From NCBI RefSeq assembly GCF_013623905.1, contig NZ_JABKDD010000004.1, forward strand, positions 124,001 to 188,000: a stretch of 64,000 nucleotides of DNA, written 5' to 3'. Position 1 is the stretch's first letter. The number at the start of each line of letters is the position of its first letter. Origin of the DNA: Brevibacterium sediminis. Lineage in GTDB: Bacteria > Actinomycetota > Actinomycetes > Actinomycetales > Brevibacteriaceae. Positions 1 to 8,217 of this stretch are shown here, piece by piece. Under the pieces are notes generated by a model, which did no database searches, was not told the DNA's origin, and was given only the letters and a program-made list of their open reading frames with translations. The position numbers and the translations under genes were made by a program.

Positions 1-209
1 TAGAAGAGGACGGGGAATTCGAGAACGTTGGGCAGGACGAGTCCGACGCGGTCGCCGGGCCCGATTCCCCTGTCCTTGAGCATCGTCGCCACCCGCTGCG
101 CCTGGTCCTGCAGCTGCGCATACGTCAGCACGGAATCGCCGAGGCGGACGGCAGGTCGCTGCCCGTGCCGGCTCGCGGTGGCGGTGAGATTGTCGGCGAG
201 GTTGGTCAT
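1..209 (-). CDS. AMP-dependent acyl-CoA synthetase/ligase, N-terminal fragment (cut by window edge)
   Basis: Only the first ~69 residues lie in the window, read from an ATG at 209 with a strong ribosome site (GGAGGAAG) just upstream. The protein begins MTNLADNLTATASRHG and continues with a GDSVLTYAQLQDQ stretch and GIGPGDRVGLVLPN, the typical opening of acyl-CoA ligases of the ANL superfamily (activation of a carboxylic acid to its acyl-AMP and then acyl-CoA). The catalytic motifs would lie outside the window, so the substrate cannot be judged. It is transcribed away from the PucR gene, from which it is separated by ~250 bp. Context with the GMC/aldehyde dehydrogenase operon suggests it may activate the acid those enzymes produce; that is inference. 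Confidence 0.8.
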   Translation of the reverse strand, partial: MTNLADNLTATASRHGQRPAVRLGDSVLTYAQLQDQAQRVATMLKDRGIGPGDRVGLVLPNVLEFPVLF

Positions 210-250
210 GTCTTCCTCCAGGCTTGATTCGTTCGTCGTTGATCGGCTCG

Positions 251-290
251 GTGCTGGCGCTGGGACCACCACTGGTTGTGGCCCCAGCAC
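251..290. promoter_or_regulatory. Inverted repeat in divergent promoter region
   Basis: CTGGGACCAC (260-269) faces GTGGCCCCAG (278-287) with one mismatch, and an outer GTGCTGG/CCAGCAC pair (251-257, 284-290) extends it. It sits between the divergent acyl-CoA ligase and PucR genes, so it could be an operator or a 5' hairpin. There is no direct evidence of function. Confidence 0.35.
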
Positions 291-420
291 AGGAGAAGAG
301 TCGACTGAGCGGACGTGTCCGACTCCCGTTCGGTTCCCGCCGTCCGGCTCTATGGTGCCCACTCTGCCGTTGCCGGCGACCTCGGGCAACAGGATGCGCA
401 ACAGAAACACGGGTCATCGA

Positions 421-437
421 TTGTGGTCGGACGACAA
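421..437. promoter_or_regulatory. Candidate PucR-family operator (box 1)
   Basis: TTGTGGTCGGACGACAA ends 21 nt before the PucR start codon. A second copy, identical at 13 of 17 positions on the opposite strand (5083-5099), lies in front of the GMC oxidoreductase operon. Both have the form TTGTGGTCGNNNNACAA with TTGTG/CACAA-like ends. The shared site is read from sequence; binding by the PucR protein is inferred. Confidence 0.4.
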
Positions 438-458
438 GGATGCCCGTAAGCTTCTGCC

Positions 459-1697
459 ATGGTAGCCAATCCACTCGTCCTGCGCATCGTCGACCGTGTC
501 CGAGCAACGCTGCCGGCCACGGTCCAACGTTCGGTCAGCCGCACCTGGCGGGAAGTGCCCGCTTATCCGGCCAGCCCGGACAAGAATCTCGCCGAGGATC
601 TCACCGCACACACGTTCACCGTCTTCGAAGCCGCGCTCACCCCCTTGGAGGAGGGCCGCCGCGCCACCGCCGAGGACTTCCCGATCACCGCCTCCCAGGC
701 CCGGCGGCGACTGCGGCAGGGAGTGACCCTGCCGGACTTCCTCACCGGTTTCCGGATCGGGCAGGAGACTCTGTGGGAGGCGATCGTCGATGCCTCGGAT
801 TCCGAACAGGAGACCCGCGACGAGGCGCTGCACATCGCCATCCACGTCATGAGCGTCATCGAGGTCGGCAGCTCCGTCGGGGCCGTCGCTTTCCTTGAGA
901 CCCAGCAGCTTGAGATGGCTGAGGGCGACCGGGTCCGCCGTGACCTCGTCGACGATCTGCTCTCCGGTCGCCGCTTGGCACCGGGGCCGAGCGCGGACCT
1001 CGCCGAGGTGTCCGACCTCCGCCCGGATTCGCGCGTGCTCGTCGCCACGGCCACCTCGCAGACTCCGCTGCGAGATGATCGAGGGATGCGGGAGGTCATC
1101 ACCGCCCTGCGCTCGGTCTTCGACGTCGGCCGTCGCGGCATCGCCGTGGTCCTCCAGGATCAGATCGTCGGCATCACCCCGGTGACCTCCGACGGCACGA
1201 CCACCCTGGCCGATCTCGAACGTGTCCACCGGGAGCTGTCCCGCCACGGCACCGACCTGTGCGTGGGCACCTCCACCGTCCACGAGGGGCTCGACCGTGT
1301 GCCCGAGGCGTACCGCGAGGCTGTGCTCGCCCAGGAGAGTCTCAACGGTGTGCCGGGAGTGAGGTCGCTGCATGCCCTCACTCCGCTCGACTACCTCGTC
1401 ACCCTCGACGATAAGGTCGCCCACCGCCTCATCCGCCCCGAACTGCGCCGCTTCGTCGAGGACGATCTCGCCGCCGGCGGTGTCCTCATCGAAACGCTGC
1501 TCGAATACGCGGCTTGTGACCTCAACGCCAAACTCGCCGCCGAGCACCTCCATGTCCACGTGAACACCGCGTACTACCGACTCGACACCGCAGCCGACCG
1601 CACCGGCCGCAACGTCCGCAGCTTCACCGACCTGCAGGAGACGATCATCGCCATCCGCATGCTCACCGCGCGCGGAAACGTCCCGATCTCGAATTGA
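459..1697 (+). CDS. PucR/CdaR-type transcriptional regulator
   Basis: A 412-residue regulator. The C-terminus (about 345-400) carries the PucR helix-turn-helix: DLNAKLAAEHLHVHVNTAYY followed by RLDTAADRTGRN. A poorly conserved GGDEF-like sensor region precedes it (about 170-300). Such proteins are cytoplasmic, usually activate catabolic operons, and sense a small molecule through the N-terminal half. The start at 459 has no good Shine-Dalgarno; the AAGGA at 435-439 is too far away, so a slightly different start or a leaderless transcript is possible. It diverges from the truncated acyl-CoA ligase and converges on the ALDH gene. The shared TTGTGGTCG boxes point to the GMC/ALDH operon as its target (inference). 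Confidence 0.85.
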   Translation: MVANPLVLRIVDRVRATLPATVQRSVSRTWREVPAYPASPDKNLAEDLTAHTFTVFEAALTPLEEGRRATAEDFPITASQARRRLRQGVTLPDFLTGFRIGQETLWEAIVDASDSEQETRDEALHIAIHVMSVIEVGSSVGAVAFLETQQLEMAEGDRVRRDLVDDLLSGRRLAPGPSADLAEVSDLRPDSRVLVATATSQTPLRDDRGMREVITALRSVFDVGRRGIAVVLQDQIVGITPVTSDGTTTLADLERVHRELSRHGTDLCVGTSTVHEGLDRVPEAYREAVLAQESLNGVPGVRSLHALTPLDYLVTLDDKVAHRLIRPELRRFVEDDLAAGGVLIETLLEYAACDLNAKLAAEHLHVHVNTAYYRLDTAADRTGRNVRSFTDLQETIIAIRMLTARGNVPISN

Positions 1698-1698
1698 A

Positions 1699-1759
1699 CG
1701 ATCCCCGCGCCGAGGCGGCCCATCCCCGGAACGGGAGAGTCGCCTCGGCGTGGGGATCG
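1699..1759. terminator. Bidirectional hairpin terminator between convergent genes
   Basis: Arms 1699-1717 and 1741-1759 (19 nt each) pair with a single mismatch: CGATCCCCGCGCCGAGGCG against the complement of CGCCTCGGCGTGGGGATCG. The 23-nt loop has no U-tract, as is usual in actinobacteria. It lies immediately after the PucR stop and before the end of the ALDH gene. The stem contains the repeated CCGAGGCGG word. Confidence 0.7.
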
Positions 1760-1774
1760 ATGACCTCACGAACC

Positions 1775-1833
1775 GACGTCGGATCCTCAGGACCTGACGT
1801 CGGATCCTCAGGACCCGACGTCGGATGGTCAGG
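1775..1833. repeat. 21-bp tandem repeat, ~2.8 copies
   Basis: GACGTCGGATCCTCAGGACC(T/C) repeats at 1775, 1796 and 1817 with a strict 21-bp period; the third copy is partial (GACGTCGGATGGTCAGG) and runs into the ALDH stop codon. Each unit contains the palindromes GACGTC and GGATCC. The 21-bp period would keep a reading frame, but no credible gene covers it. It may be a minisatellite or an extended transcript end. Confidence 0.75.
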
Positions 1834-3355
1834 CCGGAACCGGAACCTCGGCCGGCGCCGGCAGCACGAGAGCGTATCCGTGTTTGGCCCAGTCGGCGTC
1901 GAGGCTTTCCTGGACCGCCTTGACCTGGGTGTATTCGGCCAGTGCATCGGGGCCGAGCTCCCGGCCGATTCCGCTCTGCTTGTACCCGCCGAACGGGTTG
2001 AACGGGAAGCCCGCGTGCCAGTCGTTGACCCACACGGTTCCGGCTTCGAGTGTGTTCGCGACAGCGCGGGCACGCTCGGATGAGCCCCAGACTCCGGCGG
2101 AGAGTCCGTATTCGCTGTCATTGGCGATCGCGACCGCCTCGGCTTCATCGTCGTAGCCGATGACGACGAGGACCGGACCGAACACCTCCTCGCGGGCGAT
2201 GCGCATGTCGTTGGTGACATCGGTGAAAACGATCGGCGGCACCCAGGCCCCAGTCTCGAACATCTCCCCCTCGGGAAGTGTCCCGCGGTAGGCCAGCGTC
2301 GCTCCCTCCTCGGCGGCGATCGCCAGGTACCGTTCGACCCGGTCCTTCTGGTCCTGGGAGGCGACCGGGCCCATGTCCGAGGCGGGATCGGTCGGATCGC
2401 CGATAGTCACATCCTGTAATCGGGTGATGAGGCGGTCGACGATCTCGTCCTTGCGCGAATTGGGCACGAGCAGTCGGGTGCCGGATTCGCAGACCTGCCC
2501 GGAGTACATGAGGAAGGCGAAGATCGATCCGTCGATCGCGGCGTCGAGGTTCGCATCGTCGAGGATGATGTTCGGGCCCTTGCCGCCGAGTTCGAGGGTC
2601 ACCTTCTTGAGATTGTCGGCGGCTGCGCGTTGGACGGACTTGCCGACCTCGGTGGATCCGGTGAAGCCGATCTTGCGGACGTCGGGGTGTTCGGCGAGCC
2701 GGGCTCCGACGGTCTCGCCGGGGCCGGTGATGATGTTGAGGACTCCGGGCGGCAGGCCCGCCTCTTCGGCGGACCGGGCGAGTTCGAGCAGGGTCAGCGG
2801 GGTGTTCTCGTCGGCTTTGAGCACGAAGGTGTTGCCTGCCGCCAGGGCCGGTCCGAGTTTCCATCCGGCGAGGACGAGGGGGAAGTTGAAGGGCACGATG
2901 CCGGCGCAGACGCCGATGGGTTCGCGGCGGATGGTCGCTCGCGCATCGCCGGTGGCCGGTGCCAGCGGATTGTCCTGTTCGGGGGTGAAGCCGCGGGCCA
3001 TGCCCGCGAAGACTCGCAGGTTCGCCACACCGAGGCCGATGTGGAAGGCGCCGGCGGTGCGCACGGTGACCCCGTTCTCGGCGGTCGCCAGGGCGGACAG
3101 CCGCTCGGCCTTGGCCTCCATGCTCGCGGCGATCCGGTCGAGGATGTCCGCGCGCTGGTCAGGCGTCATGTTCCGCCACGTGCCCTCTTCGTGAGCGGAA
3201 ACGGCAGCGGCGACCGCGGCATCGGCATGCTCGACTCCGCCGAAGGCGACTCGGGCGGCGGTCTGCCCGGTGGCCGGTGACGTGATCGCGTGTTTCTCGG
3301 CGGTGTCGATCCATTGGCCGTCGATGAACATTCGGTAGGTGGGGATCTCGGTCAT
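1829..3355 (-). CDS. NAD(P)-dependent aldehyde dehydrogenase
   Basis: 508 residues, the normal length for the ALDH superfamily, which oxidises an aldehyde to the acid with NAD(P)+ in the cytoplasm. Visible landmarks are FVLKADENTP (cofactor-binding Lys near 180), FTGSTEVGKS (nucleotide loop near 231-240), the catalytic Glu in LELGGK (near 255) and the catalytic Cys in SGQVCESG (near 289). The start at 3355 overlaps the GMC oxidoreductase stop by 4 nt (ATGA), so the two are translationally coupled and probably act in sequence: alcohol to aldehyde to acid. A betaine-aldehyde role is possible because a choline-oxidase-like gene precedes it and a sarcosine pathway lies 17 kb away. The ligase and PucR context fits other alcohols equally well. 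Confidence 0.9.
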   Translation of the reverse strand: MTEIPTYRMFIDGQWIDTAEKHAITSPATGQTAARVAFGGVEHADAAVAAAVSAHEEGTWRNMTPDQRADILDRIAASMEAKAERLSALATAENGVTVRTAGAFHIGLGVANLRVFAGMARGFTPEQDNPLAPATGDARATIRREPIGVCAGIVPFNFPLVLAGWKLGPALAAGNTFVLKADENTPLTLLELARSAEEAGLPPGVLNIITGPGETVGARLAEHPDVRKIGFTGSTEVGKSVQRAAADNLKKVTLELGGKGPNIILDDANLDAAIDGSIFAFLMYSGQVCESGTRLLVPNSRKDEIVDRLITRLQDVTIGDPTDPASDMGPVASQDQKDRVERYLAIAAEEGATLAYRGTLPEGEMFETGAWVPPIVFTDVTNDMRIAREEVFGPVLVVIGYDDEAEAVAIANDSEYGLSAGVWGSSERARAVANTLEAGTVWVNDWHAGFPFNPFGGYKQSGIGRELGPDALAEYTQVKAVQESLDADWAKHGYALVLPAPAEVPVPA

Positions 3356-4980
3356 GCCGGAACCTCGTCTTTCTGTGTGATGGGGGTGGCCGCCTCGGTG
3401 GCGGTGGTGGGCTTCGCGGTGCGAGTGGCGGTGGTGCGGGATTCGGCGATGAGGTCGGCGGCCTTCTCTCCGATCATGATCGTCGGGGCGTTCGTATTGC
3501 CGCGCACGACGGTGGGCATCACCGACGCGTCGGCGACGCGCAGTCCGTCGACGCCGATGACCTTGAGCTCGGGGTCGACGACGTGGCCGATCGAGCAGGT
3601 CGAGGTCGGGTGGTAGAGCGTCTGTCCGACCTGCCGGGCGAAGTCGAGCAGCTCCTCGTCGCTGAAGCCCTCGGGGACGATGAAGTCGTCCTTGATGACG
3701 GCCTGCATCGCCGGCTGGGAGGCGATGTCCAGCGCGATGCGCAGTCCGGCGAGGATGCTCTGCTTGTCTTCATCGGATCCGAGGTAGTTGTGGAGGATCC
3801 GGGGTGCGACCTTCGGGTCGGGCGAGCGCAGGGTGAGCGTTCCGGTGCTCGTGGGTTTGAGGACGCAGGGACCGGCGGCCAGTCCTTGGACCGTCTGGGC
3901 GCCCAGCCCTTCCTCGGCGAAGAGGCAGGGGGTGGAGTGGAACTGCACATCGGGACCGTTCAGCCCTTCTCGGGTTTGGAAGAAGCCGCCGGCCTCGCCG
4001 ATGTTCGAGGTCAGCGGGCCGCGGCCGGCGGTCTGCAGCAGTTCGGCGTTGGCCGGGGAGACGGCGGTCTTGAGCGTTTCGAGGTCGGTCGTGTAGTTGA
4101 GCATGACCATGTAGTGGTCCTGCATGCGCTCACCGACAGGCAGGTCGGCGACCTTCTCGATGCCGAAGGCGTCGAGCTGGGCGGCCGGGCCGACGCCGGA
4201 GAGCAGGAGGAGGTGGGCGGAGCCGTAGGCACCGGCCGAGAGCACGACCTCACGGTTCGCGCGGATCTGTTCGATCTCGCCGTAGCGTTCGATCTCGACG
4301 CCGACGGCACGGCTGCCCTCGATGAGCACCTTGCGGGCGTGGGCGTCTGTGATGACGGTGAGGTTCTTCCGCTCCGCCACGGGGTGGAGGTAGGCGACGG
4401 CGGTGCTGCAGCGCATGCCGTCGCGTTGGGTGACTTGGAAGCGGCCGACCCCGAGCTGTTCACCGGAGTTGAAGTCCTCGTTGTGGTCGAATCCGGCTTC
4501 GACGGCACCGTCGACCCAGGCGTCGCACAGCGGATTCATCGACCGGGATTCGGAGACGGTCAGCGGGCCGTCGGCTCCGTGGAAGTCGTCCGCCCCGCGC
4601 TCATTGGATTCGGCTTTCCGGAAGTAGGGAAGGACGTCGTCATAGGACCAGCCGGTGGCGCCGTCGGCGGCCCACTGGTCGTAGTCGGCGCGGTTGCCGC
4701 GGATGTAGATCATCGCGTTCATCGAGCTCGATCCACCGAGCATCTTGCCGCGGGGAAGGTAGGCGCGGCGGCGGTGGAGTTCGGGTTCCGGTTCGGTGTC
4801 CAGGTCCCAGTCCCACTGGCTCTTGAACAGGGTGCTGAATGCGGCTGGGATGTGGATCTCGTCGGCGGTGTCGGCGGCTCCGGCTTCGATGAGCGCGACC
4901 TTGACGTCGGGATCTTCGCTCAGCCGAGCGGCCAGCACACATCCGGCCGATCCTGCGCCTACCACGATGTAGTCGTACAT
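3352..4980 (-). CDS. GMC-family FAD-dependent alcohol/choline dehydrogenase
   Basis: 542 residues. The N-terminus YIVVGAGSAGCVLAARL is the FAD dinucleotide fold. The GMC signature GGSSSMNAMIYIRGN lies near residues 80-95. The C-terminal active-site region has HPTSTCSIG and MPTVVRGNTNAPTIMIGEKA, supplying the catalytic His and Asn. The last ~25 residues are a Thr/Ala-rich tail not needed for the fold. BetA-type choline dehydrogenases belong to this family, but so do oxidases of many primary alcohols, so no symbol is given. It is first in an operon with the ALDH (ATGA overlap). Its upstream region holds box 2 of the suggested PucR operator. Confidence 0.9.
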   Translation of the reverse strand: MYDYIVVGAGSAGCVLAARLSEDPDVKVALIEAGAADTADEIHIPAAFSTLFKSQWDWDLDTEPEPELHRRRAYLPRGKMLGGSSSMNAMIYIRGNRADYDQWAADGATGWSYDDVLPYFRKAESNERGADDFHGADGPLTVSESRSMNPLCDAWVDGAVEAGFDHNEDFNSGEQLGVGRFQVTQRDGMRCSTAVAYLHPVAERKNLTVITDAHARKVLIEGSRAVGVEIERYGEIEQIRANREVVLSAGAYGSAHLLLLSGVGPAAQLDAFGIEKVADLPVGERMQDHYMVMLNYTTDLETLKTAVSPANAELLQTAGRGPLTSNIGEAGGFFQTREGLNGPDVQFHSTPCLFAEEGLGAQTVQGLAAGPCVLKPTSTGTLTLRSPDPKVAPRILHNYLGSDEDKQSILAGLRIALDIASQPAMQAVIKDDFIVPEGFSDEELLDFARQVGQTLYHPTSTCSIGHVVDPELKVIGVDGLRVADASVMPTVVRGNTNAPTIMIGEKAADLIAESRTTATRTAKPTTATEAATPITQKDEVPA

Positions 4981-5082
4981 GATGTCCTCACTGTTGCGTC
5001 ATTGCTTCGGGGTGCAGTTCGAGTGTGGTGCAGGCCACAGTGAGGATGCTTCGTGAGTCGGCCCAGACTTCAAGGCGCTCGA

Positions 5083-5099
5083 TTGTGAGTCGACCACAA
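5083..5099. promoter_or_regulatory. Candidate PucR-family operator (box 2)
   Basis: Read on the minus strand this is TTGTGGTCGACTCACAA, matching box 1 at 421-437. It lies ~100 bp upstream of the GMC start codon at 4980, within a 228-bp gene-free stretch that must hold the operon promoter. Confidence 0.4.
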
Positions 5100-5208
5100 A
5101 TGGATCCCGAACTCCGGGCACATTTTCCGGGAAGGTGGATCGTCCCAGGTCAGCTCGCCGAGGCGGCCCTCGACTCGTCGCAGGCGGCAGTGGGGGATCG
5201 GTGCGGTG

Positions 5209-5802
5209 TCAGTCGGCCCGGGTGTGCAGTCTCGGTCGGTAGACGAGTTCGTGAATGCTTCCGTCGAGCAGCGTCGATTCGAGGAGGTCGAGGTCGAAAT
5301 CCGCGGCTCCGGCGAAGACCGGCTGGGCCCCGGTCTGACCTGTGATGACGGGGTAGACGGTGACTTGGACTCGGTCGACGAGTCCGGCGACCATGAGCGC
5401 TCTGTTCATCGACAGAGATCCGTGTGAGCGGATCGGCACATCTGATTCGTCCTTCAGCGCAGCGACCACATCGGCGGCATCGCCACGGGCGATGGTGGCA
5501 TCGGGCCAATCGAGCGGCTCGTCCAGAGTGGTCGAGACGACTGTGGTCGGGCTCTGTCTCATGGCCGTCACCCAGGGGTCGAGCACATCGGGGAACTCGT
5601 CAGCGGCGGCGAGCATGGCGGCGAATTCGCGGAAGGTCGTCGCACCGAGGACCACACGGCAGCCGTCGCTGTAGGTTCGCAGCCGGTGGTCGAGCAGTTC
5701 GGGGCCCTGTTTGCCCCAGTAGCCTCCCCAGTCGCCTTCGGGGATGATCGAGGCGAACCCGTCGAGGCTCATGAAGACATCGAAGGTGTAGGTCGCGGAC
5801 AT
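5209..5802 (-). CDS. Dihydrofolate reductase-family protein (RibD C-terminal domain)
   Basis: 197 residues covering a single DHFR/RibD-C fold: YTFDVFMSLDGFAS at the N-terminus, VVLGATTFREF in the middle, IRSHGSLSMNRALM for the nucleotide-binding turn and VYPVITGQ near the C-terminus. These small YyaP/YwjB-like proteins are thought to be NADPH-dependent reductases of unknown substrate; they are not the essential folate enzyme. It stands alone between the GMC operon and the GNAT gene on the same strand, with no sign of co-transcription with either. Confidence 0.8.
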   Translation of the reverse strand: MSATYTFDVFMSLDGFASIIPEGDWGGYWGKQGPELLDHRLRTYSDGCRVVLGATTFREFAAMLAAADEFPDVLDPWVTAMRQSPTTVVSTTLDEPLDWPDATIARGDAADVVAALKDESDVPIRSHGSLSMNRALMVAGLVDRVQVTVYPVITGQTGAQPVFAGAADFDLDLLESTLLDGSIHELVYRPRLHTRAD

Positions 5803-5931
5803 GGTCGCTCCTCACTGAGCGGGCAGCCGAGCAGGGCGCGGCCTGGTGTCGCGGTGGGATCTCACTCGGCGCGGTGCCTCCAGTGTGCGCCTCGGCGGCC
5901 GTGGCCGCCAGGGGTTCACGTTCGGAAGGCG

Positions 5932-6501
5932 TCAATGAGGAGCGGTGCCGAGGTCCTTCTCGAACGGGTGGATGCCGATCTCTTCGGATGTGAGCGAGAG
6001 GTCGAAGAGCGGCGTGTAGCCGTTGCGCAGATAGAGCCTCACCGCCTCGGGCTGCCGGGGACCGGTCGTGAGGTAGATCCGAGAATATCCCAAGCGAACC
6101 GCTTCTGTTTCGAGTTCGACAAGCACACGACCGGCGAGCCCGTGACCGCGGCGGTCCGCATCGGTCCAGATGCGTTTGAACTCTGCCGTGGTGTCGTCAT
6201 AGCGCATGAACGCGCCGCCGGAGATCGGTGTCTCGCCCTCGAGCAGCAGAATGAAGGCTCCGGTGGGAGGGGCGAACGCATCAGGCGGGTATCGCAGGAT
6301 CTCGGTCACCGCCGGTTCCTTATGGACATCGCCGTAGCGACGGTCGTATTCGCGTTCGAGGTCCTCCAGCAGAGGCGCGCCGAGCGGGTCGTCGTAGGCC
6401 GCCCGCACGAAGATCTGCTCTGCGGCGGTCGACTCGACAATCGGTTCGGCAACCGGCTCCGCAGCCGTACGATTCTCATCGACACTGGGCGATGTGCTCA
6501 T
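5932..6501 (-). CDS. GNAT-family N-acetyltransferase
   Basis: 189 residues from the ATG at 6501, chosen because GGAAGGACG lies 6-8 nt upstream; an upstream reading-frame extension has no ribosome site. The first ~25 residues are a Glu/Ala-rich tail. The GNAT core follows, with the acetyl-CoA loop motif DRRGHGLAGR (near 127) and the C-terminal LYLRNGYTP. GNAT enzymes acetylate an amine using acetyl-CoA in the cytosol. It is divergent from two luciferase-like monooxygenases. In Bacillus thioether-salvage operons the same pair occurs, with the acetyltransferase protecting the amino group before oxidation. A role here is inferred from context only. Confidence 0.8.
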   Translation of the reverse strand: MSTSPSVDENRTAAEPVAEPIVESTAAEQIFVRAAYDDPLGAPLLEDLEREYDRRYGDVHKEPAVTEILRYPPDAFAPPTGAFILLLEGETPISGGAFMRYDDTTAEFKRIWTDADRRGHGLAGRVLVELETEAVRLGYSRIYLTTGPRQPEAVRLYLRNGYTPLFDLSLTSEEIGIHPFEKDLGTAPH

Positions 6502-6848
6502 TTGAACGTCCTTCCACACGTGATCCGAGGGGAACGCTGCGCGCCTCTCGCTTCTTCCCGCCGGTACGGCATTCTTCCGATCGAATCGGTCACACTTTCC
6601 ATCTTCTTCCTGCACACCGTTGCGCACTCGGTCGCCCGTCACACATCGACCCACGCCGTCATATGAGCGCACCCGGATGACTCCGTGCGTCGTTCGGCGG
6701 CGGCCCGAGCGTCCCGGCTGAGCGCCGAGACTACCGTTCCAGACAGCTCATCCCGACACCGCTTCATCCGTTCATCGCACGGACGGACCGTCAGACGGAC
6801 GAACCCATCGGACGGACTCATCGGAGAAACGACAGAAGGAGCATCATC
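6502..6848. other. Gene-free divergent promoter region (GNAT / monooxygenase)
   Basis: No coding region is supported. The right half holds a cluster of ACGGAC words (6779, 6783, 6795, 6812), which may be regulator half-sites or mRNA leader elements, followed by the AGAAGGAG ribosome site of the monooxygenase gene. I saw no riboswitch fold that I recognise. Confidence 0.5.
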
Positions 6849-8144
6849 ATGGCGGACCATCGGATCATCGTCGCCGCCGCGCTCGACGGCGCAGGTTGGC
6901 ACCCGGCAGCGTGGCGTGAGCCGAGCTCACAGCCCGACCGGCTCTACAGTCCCGACTACTGGCTCGATCGGGTCCGGGAAGCGGAGGAGGGCGGCCTCGA
7001 CTTCGTCACATTCGAGGACAACTTCGCTCTGCAGTCCTCGGACCGCCGCGGCCCGGACACGGCCACCGACGAGGTGCGCGGCCGCCTCGACGCCCGACTC
7101 ATCGCCTCCCGCGTGGCTCCCGTGACGGACCACATCGGCCTGATTCCCGTGGTGAACACGACGCTGACGGAACCGTTTCACGTCTCCAAGGCGATTGCGA
7201 CCCTCGACTTCACGAGTTCGGGCCGAGCCGGCGTCCAAGCCCGGGTGGCGTCCAGGGCCGAAGAGTACTCGCACATAGGACGACACGATGCACCGACCGT
7301 GGATTCCTCCTCAAGCGGACCGGCAGAGCTCTCTGTCACCGAGGTCGGCGCGAAGTTCGAGCAGGCAGCCGAGGAGGTCGATGCGATCCGTCGACTGTGG
7401 GACAGCTGGGAGGATGACGCGGAGATCCGAGATGTCGCCACCGACCGTTTCATCGACGCCGACAAGCTGCACACGATCGACTTCGAGGCCAGCACCTTCA
7501 GCATCCGCGGTCCGTCGATCACGCCGAGGTCGCCGCAGGGTCAGCCTGTCGTCGCCGCGCTCGCGCACGCCGGCACTCCGTATCGATTCGCGGCGCGGGC
7601 GACCGATCTCGTGTTCGTCACCCCAACCGCGGACAATGCGGCCGAGATCCTCTCGGCGGTCAGGACCGCCGAGGCCGAGGTGCGGCGCGAGGGCGACGAG
7701 CTCAAGGTCATCGCCGACCTCGTCGTCCTCCTCGATGCTTCGGACTCGAACGGCACCGAGGTGGGAGGCGCCGACCCGAACAGCACCGGCCCGGACGAGT
7801 CCGCCGCCGTGAGGCTGGAGCGGCTTGACTCCCTCGGCCGCCCCCTCGCCGAGGCTACGGAGGCACGGATCGTCGTCGGATCCGCATCCGAGGTCGCCGA
7901 TGTCGTCGAGGAACTGGCCGCGGCCGGATATGACGGGGTCCGTCTGCGCCCGGGAGTGCTCACCGATGATCTGCCTCTCATCGCCAACCAGCTCGCACCG
8001 GAACTGCGCGACAGAGGCTTGACCAGAAGCACATATCCGCAGGACGCATCGCTGCGCGAGCTGGTGGGACTGCCTGCCGCCCCGCCCAGCCGGTACGCCG
8101 GGGAAACCGGTCAGAACTCCCCTGCCCCCGCCTCGGCGCTGTGA
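6849..8144 (+). CDS. LLM-class flavin-dependent oxidoreductase
   Basis: 431 residues of the bacterial-luciferase-like fold. The N-terminus AAALDGAGWHPAAWREPSSQ and WLDRVREAEEGGLDFVTFED match the start of the alpha/beta barrel. VTDHIGLIPVVNTTLTEPFH is the conserved strand-4 region, and TPRSPQGQPVVAAL the phosphate-binding part. Such enzymes use reduced FMN supplied by a separate reductase and O2. No flavin reductase is seen nearby. The ribosome site AGAAGGAG is well placed. It lies 73 nt upstream of a second LLM monooxygenase in the same operon. It resembles the YxeK/CmoO group found with amino-acid ABC transporters, but subgroup assignment needs a tree. Confidence 0.85.
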   Translation: MADHRIIVAAALDGAGWHPAAWREPSSQPDRLYSPDYWLDRVREAEEGGLDFVTFEDNFALQSSDRRGPDTATDEVRGRLDARLIASRVAPVTDHIGLIPVVNTTLTEPFHVSKAIATLDFTSSGRAGVQARVASRAEEYSHIGRHDAPTVDSSSSGPAELSVTEVGAKFEQAAEEVDAIRRLWDSWEDDAEIRDVATDRFIDADKLHTIDFEASTFSIRGPSITPRSPQGQPVVAALAHAGTPYRFAARATDLVFVTPTADNAAEILSAVRTAEAEVRREGDELKVIADLVVLLDASDSNGTEVGGADPNSTGPDESAAVRLERLDSLGRPLAEATEARIVVGSASEVADVVEELAAAGYDGVRLRPGVLTDDLPLIANQLAPELRDRGLTRSTYPQDASLRELVGLPAAPPSRYAGETGQNSPAPASAL

Positions 8145-8217
8145 GGTACCGACCGATGACATCCCGACGCCGAACGACAAGCCGAACACAGCATCACCGA
8201 CTCGTGAGGAAGCAGCC

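Noticed and set aside
414..2033. 539-codon open frame on the minus strand opposite the PucR gene
   Set aside because: It runs antisense to a clear PucR regulator, has no ribosome site, and its composition (Arg/Gly/Asp-rich) is typical of shadow frames in high-GC DNA.
1829..4980. Firm assignment as betB-betA (choline to glycine betaine)
   Set aside because: The families fit, but a PucR regulator and an acyl-CoA ligase in the same suggested regulon fit other alcohols as well, and no choline transporter or BetI regulator is present.
3583..5043. 486-codon open frame on the plus strand opposite the GMC oxidoreductase
   Set aside because: Antisense to a gene with full GMC motifs; Gly/Val/Asp-rich product without any domain.
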